Shown: positions 1 through 8,027, counted from the stretch's first letter. The stretch is DNA of 36,252 bases from CAZBWE01 sp964495465 (GCA_964495465.1 CAZBWE010000014.1:1-36252); one strand, 5' to 3'. A program made the numbers and translations. The notes: generated from the sequence alone by a model not told the origin.

Positions 1-63
1 GAGAGCACCCTGGCCTTGCTGCAGCAGCAAATGTACGCCCTGGGCTTTAGCAGTTATTCATAA
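1..63 (+). CDS. 3' end of an unidentified gene (left-edge partial)
   Basis: An open frame enters from the left edge and stops with TAA at 61-63. It encodes 20 residues ending QQQMYALGFSSYS. It is too short to assign a family, and it may be a chance open frame. It converges with the minus-strand gene that starts at 582. Confidence 0.3.
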   Translation, partial: ESTLALLQQQMYALGFSSYS

Positions 64-93
64 ATCCAATTCTTACATCAATAATATCTTTTT

Positions 94-582
94 TTATTCA
101 AGCTCGGATTTGAGCGATTCTACGAATTTCAGCCAGTCGGGCTCATCTATGCTGGCGACCACCTAGCAGGGATTCTTCGGTGTCGGCTGGATTGGTGAAA
201 AAACGTATGATTCGAGCGATATATAGTATAAATGCGAAAACTGAACGCTGCCTTCAACCATTGACTCGGCCTGTTTCCTCGTAATATGCAGTTCGGGCAA
301 AACGTCCGGCAAATCATCCCGCCAATGCACAATGACATCTACTGGTTCCAGAGTCTCTCTATCGAAGTAATATATGATCTCGTCACCACCAACAATTGCC
401 TCACCTATCTTTCTTTGATGCCAGTAAACGATTTTATTACCAATCTCAAGCTCTTTGAATACTGAAGGGTCATACTCGTATTGTTCCAAAAGATTCCAGC
501 GGTGATTTGCTTCGGATGAAGAAGAAATAAAGAATAGGGTAATTAGCGATAAAATAATGAAAGCGTGCTTGCTTGCCGACAA
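94..582 (-). pseudogene. Secreted PepSY-like small protein interrupted by an in-frame amber codon
   Basis: The reading frame starts at a TTG (580-582) with a strong AGGAGG Shine-Dalgarno 7 nt upstream. It encodes a signal peptide (about residues 1-25, hydrophobic IILSLITLFFISSSS) and then a soluble domain rich in aromatic and acidic residues, with an ITRKQAESMVEG stretch resembling PepSY-like segments. A TAG at 163-165 ends it after PTPKNPC (139 aa). The same frame continues for 22 sense codons (VVASIDEPDWLKF...) to TAA at 94-96. A Trp (TGG) at the TAG position would restore a natural-looking continuous protein. I infer a nonsense mutation or sequencing error; a truncated but functional 139-aa protein is also possible. 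No enzymatic function is assigned. Confidence 0.6.
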
Positions 583-620
583 TTTTGTTCCTCCTCGAAC
601 GAATATCTTGTAATTTACAA

Positions 621-1180
621 TTACCTTCGTTTTCTAAGCAGTAGTCCACCCAGACCAAGTAGCAAAATTGTTGCTGGTTCTGGTATGATTGTATAACTTT
701 GAAGTTCAAAAGTAACATCTTGACCTTCAATCAAACCAAGATAATCACCGCCGGGCCTTACAAATTTAATATTGCCCACACTTGGCGCCAAATATTCCCC
801 GTGTGCATACGCATCAGGTCCTCCACTGGGCCACCAGTCAAATTGCCCGCATAACAAGGTGCACCGCTTAGGTCTATAAATCCCTCCTGCTCGAGGGTAT
901 TAGCACTTGCCCAGACAATCTTACCTGCATCTTCATAGGTTATAAAAAGAAGTTCAAGATTAGAATCGATTGTAATTCCAACCGCACCTGAAGCATAGCC
1001 CGTAACATTGACATCTTCCTGATATTGGAGCTGGTCGCCGTCAATCATATATGCCTTGAGCGTACTGGCTTCATGGTCTGTAATAGCATAAACCGATTTT
1101 GCAATCGCTTGATTTGCACCGATTATGCATATAAAGATTAAAAAAACCGATATAACACTTATTATTCTCATCCTTTTCAT
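621..1180 (-). pseudogene. PEP-CTERM surface protein gene, frameshifted
   Basis: Two overlapping minus-strand frames appear to be halves of one gene. The 5' frame starts at ATG 1180 behind an AGGAGG site and encodes a signal peptide (IISVISVFLIFICIIGANQAIA) followed by a mature part resembling beta-propeller-type repeats (YAITDHEASTLKAYMIDGDQLQY). Its last coherent residues are near SGAPCYAG, about position 845. The other frame carries on with QFDWWPSGGPDAYAHGEYLAP and ends in a canonical PEP-CTERM tail: IIPEPATILLLGLGGLLLRKRR. Beyond the junction the first frame becomes unlike a surface protein (MRMHTGNIWRQVW). The frames join if one base is missing near 845. The PEP-CTERM tail is known to direct exosortase-dependent sorting to the envelope. 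A sequencing indel cannot be excluded. Confidence 0.65.
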
Positions 1181-1213
1181 CTCTATCCTCCTATCCGCTG
1201 ATATATAGTTTTC

Positions 1214-1999
1214 TTAAAGTGTTCTGCGTTTTCTTAAGAATACACTTCCTACTACAAATAAAAGCATCGTCGCCGGTTCCGGTATCTCATACAGAATAAC
1301 GCGTGAGTAAGTGGTAGGACCATAGAAGTCAAAGTTAAAGGGGACGTTACTTTCCCACTCGCCCCACACAAAACCATTACCAAACTTTCCACCGGTGGCT
1401 GACTTGCCAAGATTATATCCGTAAACATTAATGATGCTTGAATCTCCAGATGCTAAATCATCGGTAACCAAACCTCCAAATAAATTTACCGTACTGAATC
1501 CTGCTGAACCAATGCGTCTAGTTATTCCTCCCGACATATTTATCACTCCAGAATCATGAGCAAATAAAGCAAATAAATTTGCATTGTCAAAAACATTGAT
1601 AGTTGCTGTATCATAGGCAGTTATACCGTTTACTTGACCTCCAAACACATTAACGTTACTGGAATCCCAGGAATTTATGGTGTATATTGTCCCTCCGCCA
1701 ATATTGAAGGTGCTTTGGTTATATGCTTCAGTTTCTGCAGTACCTCCAAACATATTGAATATGCTCGAATCGTAGCTCCGTAAATTAGAAACCCATCCCC
1801 CAAACATACTTACCGTAGTTCTATCTGGCGGCGTGTCATAAATATAGACATGAGAATACTCGTCTCCCTCTATAATAATCCCATCGCTTGTAAAGATTTT
1901 GTCTGGCAAAGCATAAAGACCATTTCCTGCAAATAAAACCACTGCCAGAATTGTTAGTAACTTAGTTCGACTACGCTCACTATAAACTTTTGTAAACAT
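1214..1999 (-). CDS. PEP-CTERM protein with ~19-residue beta-solenoid-like repeats
   Basis: 261 aa. The start ATG at 1999 has a perfect AGGAGG 7 nt upstream. After an N-terminal signal peptide (about residues 14-30, LLTILAVVLFAGNGLYA), the body is built from 7-8 imperfect repeats of about 19 residues. Their pattern is (I/V)NxFGG......(Y/W)DSS/T, for example FNMFGG, VNVFGG, VNLFGG, each followed by a YDSS-like turn. Such spacing is typical of parallel beta-helix proteins. The C-terminus is a PEP-CTERM anchor, IPEPATMLLFVVGSVFLRKRR, known to be processed by exosortase. It lies in the same direction as the two damaged secreted-protein genes at 94-1180. It is probably displayed at the cell surface; its binding partner is unknown. 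Confidence 0.75.
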   Translation of the reverse strand: MFTKVYSERSRTKLLTILAVVLFAGNGLYALPDKIFTSDGIIIEGDEYSHVYIYDTPPDRTTVSMFGGWVSNLRSYDSSIFNMFGGTAETEAYNQSTFNIGGGTIYTINSWDSSNVNVFGGQVNGITAYDTATINVFDNANLFALFAHDSGVINMSGGITRRIGSAGFSTVNLFGGLVTDDLASGDSSIINVYGYNLGKSATGGKFGNGFVWGEWESNVPFNFDFYGPTTYSRVILYEIPEPATMLLFVVGSVFLRKRRTL

Positions 2000-2125
2000 T
2001 ACTTTACCTCCTAAAATTGAGTTTTAATTTTCTTTCAGCCGCTCCAACCTTGCTGTATGTTGACTTGGCCTTCTCCAATATTATGTGTATTATACCAATT
2101 TATACAGAATTTGCAAGGAGAATCT

Positions 2126-3193
2126 TTATTTCTTATGCCGCAGTCGATAAATCACAGCCATTACTTCTGCCACTGCCACATATAAAGCTTCCGGTATTGG
2201 ACTGCCTAATTTCACCGTTGAATATATGGTCCTGGCCAATTCGGGTTTTGTTATAATAGGCACGCCGTAAGCACGCGCTATCTCCCTGATTTTTTCCGCT
2301 AACTGGTTCGCTCCTTTAGCCACCAGTATAGGTGCTTCCATCGTTTTGGCATCATACTTAAGCGCTACAGCTACGTGTGTCGGATTGACAAGCACAACGG
2401 TTGCCTTGGGGACTTCTGCGGAGATACGTCTTAGGGCCATTTCGAATTGAATCCTGCGGATACGGCCTTTGACCTCCGGCGAGCCCTCCCAGTCACGACG
2501 CTCCTGCTTCACTTCCTGCCGGGTCATCTTGAGGTCCTGGATGTATTTCCATTTTTGATAGAAGGCGTCGGCAACGCCTATTGCCAACAACGCAATGCCG
2601 ATGCGTATCATTAATCCAAGAATTATCTTTGCTATAGCTGCAAGCAGTTGTGCGGACCAGGCCCATCGAAGGACAGCGAGGGAATCGAGTTTATCCTGAA
2701 GATATGACCAGACTATCAGGGTCACAAAAAGAAGCTTTAATATGGACGCTAAAAGTTTTACCATAGAGCGGGCGTTCACCAGCTTTTCAAAACCCGCTAT
2801 GGGATTTAGCTGGTCGAATTTCAAATTTATGGATTCCGGCGCAAAATGCAGGCCGCTAATTGCTGCGCAGGCCAGGATGGAGCTTGCAAGAAGTGCTGCC
2901 AGGATGGGGCAGATAATAAATATTAAGTCTGTAATTTTTGTATTGATGAAATTTGAAAAAGATTTGGCATTGGCAAAAACGCTTGTATCACAACTGCCGA
3001 AAGTGGATTTAACTTGAATTATGAGCCATTCCAGCAGATTCGGACCCATCAGGACCAATATCCCTACCAACGTCATAAGTGTTGCTACGGATGTTAGTTC
3101 CTGACTTTGTGGCACCGACCCTCTTGCCCTGGCCTTCTCGAGTTTTTTTGGTGTCGGCTGTTCTGTCTTTTCGGCTGCCGGCTTTTCTGCCAT
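2126..3193 (-). CDS. flhB: Flagellar export apparatus switch protein FlhB
   Basis: 355 aa, the usual length for the family. The N-terminus (AEKTEQPTPKKLEKARARGSVPQS) is the FlhB signature, followed by four hydrophobic segments (about residues 35-60, 85-115, 145-165, 185-210). The cytoplasmic domain contains the autocleavage motif N270-P271-T272-H273, in VLVNPTHVAVALKY. FlhB is known to switch export specificity from rod/hook to filament substrates after cleavage at N|PTH, together with the hook-length protein FliK (here at 15422). It is the last gene of the fliO-P-Q-R-flhB unit, 76 bp downstream of fliR. I see no clear intrinsic terminator between its stop and the PEP-CTERM gene at 1999. Confidence 0.97.
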   Translation of the reverse strand: MAEKPAAEKTEQPTPKKLEKARARGSVPQSQELTSVATLMTLVGILVLMGPNLLEWLIIQVKSTFGSCDTSVFANAKSFSNFINTKITDLIFIICPILAALLASSILACAAISGLHFAPESINLKFDQLNPIAGFEKLVNARSMVKLLASILKLLFVTLIVWSYLQDKLDSLAVLRWAWSAQLLAAIAKIILGLMIRIGIALLAIGVADAFYQKWKYIQDLKMTRQEVKQERRDWEGSPEVKGRIRRIQFEMALRRISAEVPKATVVLVNPTHVAVALKYDAKTMEAPILVAKGANQLAEKIREIARAYGVPIITKPELARTIYSTVKLGSPIPEALYVAVAEVMAVIYRLRHKK

Positions 3194-3269
3194 ACTTTGT
3201 CCTTATGAAGAACTCAAAAATTGGGAATTGGTTAAATGGTCTTTCATTATTAGTTATCAGTCACCAGTT

Positions 3270-4022
3270 TTAATAAGGCAGCAGTTTGACCATCAGGTCG
3301 GCAAACTCAGTTATAAAGTCGTTGATGTAAGGTAGAAATATAACCATCATCAGCAGTCCAAGACCTACGCGCATCGGCAGACTGATGAACAGAATGTTCA
3401 TTTCCGGAACAATGCGTGCCAGCACGGCCAGCACCACCATTAACAATAAGAATGCTGCCAGCATTGGTGCTGCCAGCTTCAATCCTGATGTGAACATCGT
3501 TGTGCCTGCCTGGATTACTCCTGATGTCAAAATCGATATTGTGGGAGAGCTGCCTGTCGGAAACGCCTCATAGCTTTTTGATATAATCAACAGAAACAGG
3601 TGATGGCCGTTGGCGCTTAGAAACAGAATTATAAATATCATTTCCAGCAGCGTTCCAACCGGCTGGGACCTCTCACTGGTCAGTGGGTCCAGAATCTCCG
3701 CCATATCCAAGCCCATTTGTTTTTCGATGATTCGCCCGCCGAGCTTAACAGCCGAGAATACGACAACAACAACCAGTCCCATAGCTAATCCGTAGGTGGC
3801 TTCATTGGACATCAGCAATATCGCTTTCACAAACGTGATTTTTTGGAGCTGAACAGCCGAAGATGTTATCATTGAAAAGAAAATTGAAATCAGAATGACT
3901 ATTGCGACCTTGACCCTGACCGGGATACTCTGCCAGCCAAAGACGGGAATAACCAAAAAGAAAGCTGACGTTCTTGTTAGCACCATAAAAAAGCCGAACA
4001 GCTTTTCGGTCATCATCTCCAT
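3270..4022 (-). CDS. fliR: Flagellar biosynthesis protein FliR
   Basis: 250 aa integral membrane protein with about six hydrophobic segments and the typical FliR pattern near the N-terminus (TSAFFLVIPVFGWQSIPVRVKVAIVI). FliR joins FliP and FliQ in the export gate inside the MS ring. It lies between fliQ (3-bp gap to 4026) and flhB, the classic fliPQR-flhB order, which supports translational coupling. Nothing unusual was seen. Confidence 0.96.
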   Translation of the reverse strand: MEMMTEKLFGFFMVLTRTSAFFLVIPVFGWQSIPVRVKVAIVILISIFFSMITSSAVQLQKITFVKAILLMSNEATYGLAMGLVVVVVFSAVKLGGRIIEKQMGLDMAEILDPLTSERSQPVGTLLEMIFIILFLSANGHHLFLLIISKSYEAFPTGSSPTISILTSGVIQAGTTMFTSGLKLAAPMLAAFLLLMVVLAVLARIVPEMNILFISLPMRVGLGLLMMVIFLPYINDFITEFADLMVKLLPY

Positions 4023-4025
4023 TTG

Positions 4026-4295
4026 TCAATGCCCGATATTCTGGATATAGCTGAAAACTTCGTTGGCGAAATGAAGGATAACCTGGAGCATCCAGTTGCC
4101 AAATATTAAAGTGATAAGCCCTACGGCTAAAAGTTTGGGCACTATCGTCAGGGTCATATCACGTATTGAAGTAACCGCCTGCAGTAATGTCACTACTACG
4201 CCAACAATCATACAGGTCAGCAGGATTGGCGCCGCTAAAAGCAAGGCCGTTTCGAGTGTGTGCCTGCCGAGATATAAAACAAAACTGTTCTCCAT
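4026..4295 (-). CDS. fliQ: Flagellar biosynthesis protein FliQ
   Basis: 89 aa with two transmembrane helices (about residues 15-40 and 50-75), the family's standard length and topology. The motifs TLLQAVTSIRDMTLTIVPKL and GNWMLQVILHF are characteristic of FliQ. It is an export gate component assembling around the FliP/FliR core. It lies 29 bp downstream of fliP and 3 bp upstream of fliR. Confidence 0.96.
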   Translation of the reverse strand: MENSFVLYLGRHTLETALLLAAPILLTCMIVGVVVTLLQAVTSIRDMTLTIVPKLLAVGLITLIFGNWMLQVILHFANEVFSYIQNIGH

Positions 4296-4324
4296 TTATT
4301 GTACCTTTATCAAAATCAGATGTG

Positions 4325-5176
4325 TCAGTTAAAACTTAAGCTGAGACTCCTCGCCAGTAGTCCCCATCCATCGACAAGAATAAAAAGTATCAGCTTCAGA
4401 GGAAGCGAAATCATCACAGGCGGTAGAAGCATCATTCCGGCGCTGAGCAAAACACTGGCAATAACTATGTCTATCAGCAAAAAAGGAATAAACAAAAGAC
4501 AGCCCATCTCAAATGCAGTCCGGAATTCACTGATTATAAATGCAGGGATGATTATATGCAGGTCTATATCCATAGGGCTGGCCGGTGGCTCTATCTGCGC
4601 CATTTGAACGAAAAGAGTTACATCGGACTGTCTGCTTTGGCGAAGCATAAATTCCTTGATGCAATCACTTGCTTTGTCTGCTGCTGTCTGAAAGTCAATC
4701 TCGTTTGTCAGGTAGGGCTGAACAGAGGTTGTATTAATTTTGGTAAATGTAGGTGACATTGTATATAGTGTCAGAAACAAAGCCAGGCCGATAATAGCAA
4801 TGGTGGGGGGGATAGTTTGCGTCGTTAATGCTCGGCGGATAAAGGCCAAGACAATTACTATCCTTGTAAAAGATGTCATCATTACCAGAAGACTGGGCAA
4901 AAGCGCCAAGCCGCTAAAGACAATTACCAGTTTGACGGGTGTTGACCAGTCCCTGCCCTTGTCTTTGGCTTCATCGCTGGTTGCCTTATCTATGATAGTC
5001 ATCAAATCGCTAATGCTTGGGACACTGTTTGCAGGAGACTTTGCTTCAGTAACGCTGCCAGGGTTTGTTGATAATTTAATTTGTCCAAACCTGTTTGCAT
5101 CCTGACCGAAAGACAAAGCATTCAGCGCCGGAATAATGGACATCAGAAAAGATATTTTAATAAGTTTGCAGGTCAT
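4325..5176 (-). CDS. fliP: Flagellar export gate protein FliP
   Basis: 283 aa from the chosen ATG (5176), preceded in frame by a possible TTG start at 5224. I prefer 5176 because it puts a cleavable signal peptide (ISFLMSIIPALNALSFGQ) at the N-terminus, as is usual for FliP. No strong Shine-Dalgarno supports either choice. Family hallmarks are TSFTRIVIVLAFIRRAL, IKEFMLRQSRQSDV and the C-terminal PLKLILFILVDGWGLL. It forms the core pore of the flagellar export gate with FliR. Its 5' end overlaps the end of fliO by 20 nt, which suggests translational coupling. Confidence 0.95.
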   Translation of the reverse strand: MTCKLIKISFLMSIIPALNALSFGQDANRFGQIKLSTNPGSVTEAKSPANSVPSISDLMTIIDKATSDEAKDKGRDWSTPVKLVIVFSGLALLPSLLVMMTSFTRIVIVLAFIRRALTTQTIPPTIAIIGLALFLTLYTMSPTFTKINTTSVQPYLTNEIDFQTAADKASDCIKEFMLRQSRQSDVTLFVQMAQIEPPASPMDIDLHIIIPAFIISEFRTAFEMGCLLFIPFLLIDIVIASVLLSAGMMLLPPVMISLPLKLILFILVDGWGLLARSLSLSFN

Positions 5177-5684
5177 TTTTAATTCTTGAATTACTATCTG
5201 CCTCTTGTGCTGATAAATCTGCAAATGTGCCCTCGTTTTGTCCGAGCACGTCAGTTACATCAGCCAGTTTCGTGATATTTTCAGCAGTACTGCCTATAAG
5301 AAGACGTCGGCCGCCTATCTTTAGCAGGTGTACCGATTTACGAGGACCGAGATGGACAGTCTCGATGATTTTCATTTCTTTGCCGGATAGGCCGGTGTGC
5401 GGAAGAAGCTTTCTTGAAGCATAAATGGCCGCCGCCCCCAAAGCAACAACGAGCAATATGGAAAGTACCATCTTGGAGAACAGCTCACTTCTGCCGAGGT
5501 TATTTTTTGCTGCTATAGAAAAGTTAGGGTCGTTTACATACAGAGAATTGGTCTTTGAATTTTCTAATTTTGACTCATTGCCTTTCAGATAAGGGGAGGC
5601 GACCATAAGCGCAGCACTGCCGAGCGTAATTATTGCAAGCAACACAACGATTTTTTTTCTATACCCTGACACGCTATGGAACAA
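5157..5684 (-). CDS. fliO: FliO-like flagellar export gate assembly protein
   Basis: 175 aa with two hydrophobic segments, at about residues 11-28 (signal anchor) and 70-90 (MVLSILLVVALGAAAIYASRKL). A cytoplasmic FliO domain follows: MKIIETVHLGPRKSVHLLKIGGRRLLIGSTAENI in two pieces around the conserved G-P-R-K-S and LIGST cores. FliO is a chaperone-like factor for FliP assembly. The start is uncertain: TTG at 5684 or GTG at 5672 are both possible and neither has ideal ribosome-binding-site spacing. It is the first gene of the fliOPQR-flhB unit and sits just downstream of a sigma-54-type promoter. Confidence 0.85.
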   Translation of the reverse strand: MFHSVSGYRKKIVVLLAIITLGSAALMVASPYLKGNESKLENSKTNSLYVNDPNFSIAAKNNLGRSELFSKMVLSILLVVALGAAAIYASRKLLPHTGLSGKEMKIIETVHLGPRKSVHLLKIGGRRLLIGSTAENITKLADVTDVLGQNEGTFADLSAQEADSNSRIKNDLQTY

Positions 5685-5721
5685 GACCTATATATACCCG
5701 GTTACTTTTGACTTTTTATAG

Positions 5722-5737
5722 TGCAAATAGCGTGCCC
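5722..5737 (-). promoter_or_regulatory. Sigma-54 (-24/-12) promoter of fliO-P-Q-R-flhB
   Basis: The minus strand reads GGGCACGCTATTTGCA, which matches the RpoN consensus TGGCACGNNNNTTGCW at all informative positions except the first base. GG and GC have the required 10-nt spacing. The predicted start of transcription is near 5711, about 27 nt upstream of the fliO start. Confidence 0.8.
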
Positions 5738-5747
5738 GAATTTACAA

Positions 5748-5787
5748 TATCTCGTTTTGTCGAGATAACGGCGTTTTGTCGCGAGAT
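5748..5787 (-). promoter_or_regulatory. Repeat/inverted-repeat cluster next to the fliO promoter
   Basis: On the plus strand CGTTTTGTCG occurs exactly twice, at 5753-5762 and 5772-5781, 19 bp apart (about two helical turns). The first copy is embedded in the inverted repeat TATCTCG-N6-CGAGATA (5748-5767). The cluster sits immediately upstream of the -24 element. It could be an operator for the sigma-54 activator or another regulator; this is inference. Confidence 0.4.
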
Positions 5788-5843
5788 GCGGCGGGAAATC
5801 AAACATATTGTCGAAAAAATTGACAATCGTTGTGTTCGAGTTT

Positions 5844-6575
5844 CTATCTTAAAACCGCTATTAAAATGTGCGATTGTTGATAAATCGGGCTGTTTTGACC
5901 TACCCAGTTACCCCCAGGACCCGCACCCCACGAGTAAACAGAAGGTTTGGACGCCGAGGGCAAATTGTTTCGTATATAGTCCGCTACAATTTGGGCTCGT
6001 TTCGCCGATAGTATCCATTGTTCTTTCTCGGTAGCTGCATCATTAGCCAGACCGAGCACATACAGCTTGACCGGCTTGGAAACGAAACTTTGCTGTAACT
6101 GCAGACAAAATTCACTCAAAAACTGCTTTGCCGTCTCATTCAAAGTCGTCTTGCCTGTGTCGAAGTGAATATTGGTTATTGAAAAGTTTGTCTTTTGTGC
6201 GACCACCTGCGATTCTGTGATTGTCATATGCTTTGCAAGTTTTGCCAGGTTACGGCGGTTTTCTTCTTCTATCGCATCAATGGTTCTGAGATCTGGTGAT
6301 TCTTCCGGATTACTCACACGGTATTTATTTTTAGTGTATCCGAGATACGGCATCTCCTGTTTTCCAAAAAAGGTGCCCAATCCCACGTATCTAATCGATT
6401 CTAAAAAGCTGTCTCTGCCCTTATTAAAAAGTTCAGGGTCCTGGACGCTAGAAAGGCTTAGCAGCATCACAAAAAAGGTCAGAAGCAGGGTCACCATATC
6501 TGAATATGTAACTATATATCCTGGGACCTTGGGGCCTCCTTCTGCAGCCGGTTTTTTCCGAAGTCTCAATTGCAA
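5844..6575 (-). CDS. motB: MotB-like stator protein (second of two)
   Basis: 243 aa. One N-terminal transmembrane helix carries the MotB plug/proton-channel signature YIVTYSDMVTLLLTFFVMLL, with the proton-accepting Asp at D26. The periplasmic OmpA/MotB domain spans about residues 130-243 (FDTGKTTLNETAKQFL ... LSAKRAQIVADYI). Its usual GHTD is replaced by LGLAND, and the C-terminal RNRRVEI-type signature is missing, so peptidoglycan contact may differ. It overlaps the upstream motB by 10 nt. With MotA it would form the ion-driven stator. It could be a partner for a different MotB or form heterodimers; this is inference. Confidence 0.88.
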   Translation of the reverse strand: MQLRLRKKPAAEGGPKVPGYIVTYSDMVTLLLTFFVMLLSLSSVQDPELFNKGRDSFLESIRYVGLGTFFGKQEMPYLGYTKNKYRVSNPEESPDLRTIDAIEEENRRNLAKLAKHMTITESQVVAQKTNFSITNIHFDTGKTTLNETAKQFLSEFCLQLQQSFVSKPVKLYVLGLANDAATEKEQWILSAKRAQIVADYIRNNLPSASKPSVYSWGAGPGGNWVGQNSPIYQQSHILIAVLR

Positions 6576-7252
6576 ATACTCCGTTTCAGCAAAACTATCT
6601 CGAGCATGCGTTCCGCTTTCGGCTTCGAGATTGATGACTCATCCTGGGGCAAAGTGCCTGTCTGTGAAATATTGAATCTTTTTTTATCAAGATTTTGCTT
6701 TGTAGTTAGGTACTCCATCACTGCCCATGCTCGGGACAGACCTGAATATCCATTGTTTTCGTCATTCGGCGGCCCGTTTTCACTGATGACCACCTGTTCT
6801 TTTGTTCTTTTTAAGAAAGAAGTCAGAATTGTCATAATTTTGTGACCTTCGGATGAAATAAGGGTGCCGTTGCCCCAGAAAATCCTTTTGGATGGAACCA
6901 AAAGAACCCTCCGGTGCTGAAAATCTTCCGATTTGGTTTTTTTCTTTAAACCGCCTTCTTCTCCTTTTTCCAGGGTAGGTTTTTCACTGCCTCTGTCAAG
7001 CTCCTCTGGATTTGTGATTGTTGTCTGAGGCAGCAAAGCATCCCTTTCGCTTCGGGTAGATAGAGAAATCTTCGGTAGTGCTTCACAGTAAATTATCCTC
7101 AATCTCCGAAAAATTTTGTCGTCGAATGATGAAAAACTCAGAAGCAGCACAAAAAAGGTTAACAGCAGTGTCATGCAGTCGCTGAAGGTAACCATCCATT
7201 CCGGCGCACCGGCTTCTTCTTCGGGCTCCCGATTTTTTTCAGCTCGTCCCAT
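6566..7252 (-). CDS. motB: MotB-like stator protein (first of two)
   Basis: 228 aa. The N-terminal helix WMVTFSDCMTLLLTFFVLLL carries the conserved channel Asp (D25). After a charged linker (about residues 70-115, rich in K/E) there is a shortened, divergent OmpA-like domain (GLSRAWAVMEYLTTKQNLDKKRF) with PPNDENN where GHTDN is usual. The ATG directly follows the motA stop codon with no gap, and the 3' end overlaps the next motB by 10 nt, so motA-motB-motB are very likely translated together. With only one motA beside two motB genes, mixed stators are plausible. Confidence 0.88.
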   Translation of the reverse strand: MGRAEKNREPEEEAGAPEWMVTFSDCMTLLLTFFVLLLSFSSFDDKIFRRLRIIYCEALPKISLSTRSERDALLPQTTITNPEELDRGSEKPTLEKGEEGGLKKKTKSEDFQHRRVLLVPSKRIFWGNGTLISSEGHKIMTILTSFLKRTKEQVVISENGPPNDENNGYSGLSRAWAVMEYLTTKQNLDKKRFNISQTGTLPQDESSISKPKAERMLEIVLLKRSICN

Positions 7253-8023
7253 TTATATATTTACTTTAACCTCTGTTCGTCTGCCTTGAGAAACAAATGC
7301 CTGCATTTTTTCTCGCACGGATGTTGGATTATCACCTTTTGAAATCGCGCATACACCTTCTGTAATCATCTCCATAGCGGTCGTTTCTGCTTTGGAGTAT
7401 ATCCCTAATTTGCCTGCCAGCGGGATAAAAATCAAATTGGCAGCCAGGGCTCCGTAGAAGGTAGTCAACAGAGCCACGGCCATTCCCGCACCTATTTGTT
7501 CCGGGGATTCCAGGCTTCTGAGCATTTGGACCAGCCCAATCAATGTCCCAATCATTCCGAAAGCAGGGGCAGACGCCCCCATAAACTCCAAAATCTTTTT
7601 ACCGGTTGAATGGCGATTTTGAAGGTTTTCTATCTCCATAGACAAAAGTTCTCGAACCTCTTCATAGTCCGTCCCGTCAACGAGCATTTGCATGCCCTTG
7701 ACGAAAAATGGGTTGTCTAATTTTGGAATCTCCTGCTCCAGAGCTAATGCCCCGTCGCGCCTGTTAATTGCTGCGTAATTTACCATTTGTTGAATCAGTT
7801 CCGGCCCGGATGGCACTTTTGCCACGATGGTCTTCTTTATTACCGAAAATATTCCTAAAAACTGTGGCAGTGAAAAATGTATAAGCGTCGCACACAGCAT
7901 CCCTCCCATAGTGATTGCCACTGACGGAATATGGATGAACATATGCCACCCCCCGCCTGAAACAATGGCGCCTATAACAACCACAAAGCCAAGAAGTATT
8001 CCTACTATCGTTGCAATATCCAT
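7253..8023 (-). CDS. motA: Flagellar motor stator protein MotA
   Basis: 256 aa. Hydrophobic segments lie at about residues 5-20, 30-50, 148-170 and 180-205. The MotA/ExbB family signatures are ASAPAFGMIGTLIGLVQML and AVALLTTFYGALAANLIFIPLAGKL. The N-terminus IVGILLGFVVVIGAIVSGGGW is typical of PomA/MotA. It forms the pentameric stator ring around MotB dimers and uses ion flow to turn the rotor protein FliG (11247). It is encoded inside the basal-body operon, 4 bp downstream of the MotE-like gene. Confidence 0.95.
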   Translation of the reverse strand: MDIATIVGILLGFVVVIGAIVSGGGWHMFIHIPSVAITMGGMLCATLIHFSLPQFLGIFSVIKKTIVAKVPSGPELIQQMVNYAAINRRDGALALEQEIPKLDNPFFVKGMQMLVDGTDYEEVRELLSMEIENLQNRHSTGKKILEFMGASAPAFGMIGTLIGLVQMLRSLESPEQIGAGMAVALLTTFYGALAANLIFIPLAGKLGIYSKAETTAMEMITEGVCAISKGDNPTSVREKMQAFVSQGRRTEVKVNI

Positions 8024-8027
8024 GCTG

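Noticed and set aside
163..165. TAG recoding (pyrrolysine or alternative code)
   Set aside because: No Pyl machinery is seen, and one TAG in one poorly conserved gene is better explained by mutation or sequencing error.
5807..5827. ATTGTC-N9-GACAAT hairpin as terminator of motB
   Set aside because: The T-run is in the loop, not after the stem, so it is not a normal intrinsic terminator.
5633..6034. 133-codon plus-strand ORF across the fliO upstream region
   Set aside because: It is a shadow overlapping the fliO and motB coding strands and the sigma-54 promoter; no signature or ribosome-binding site.
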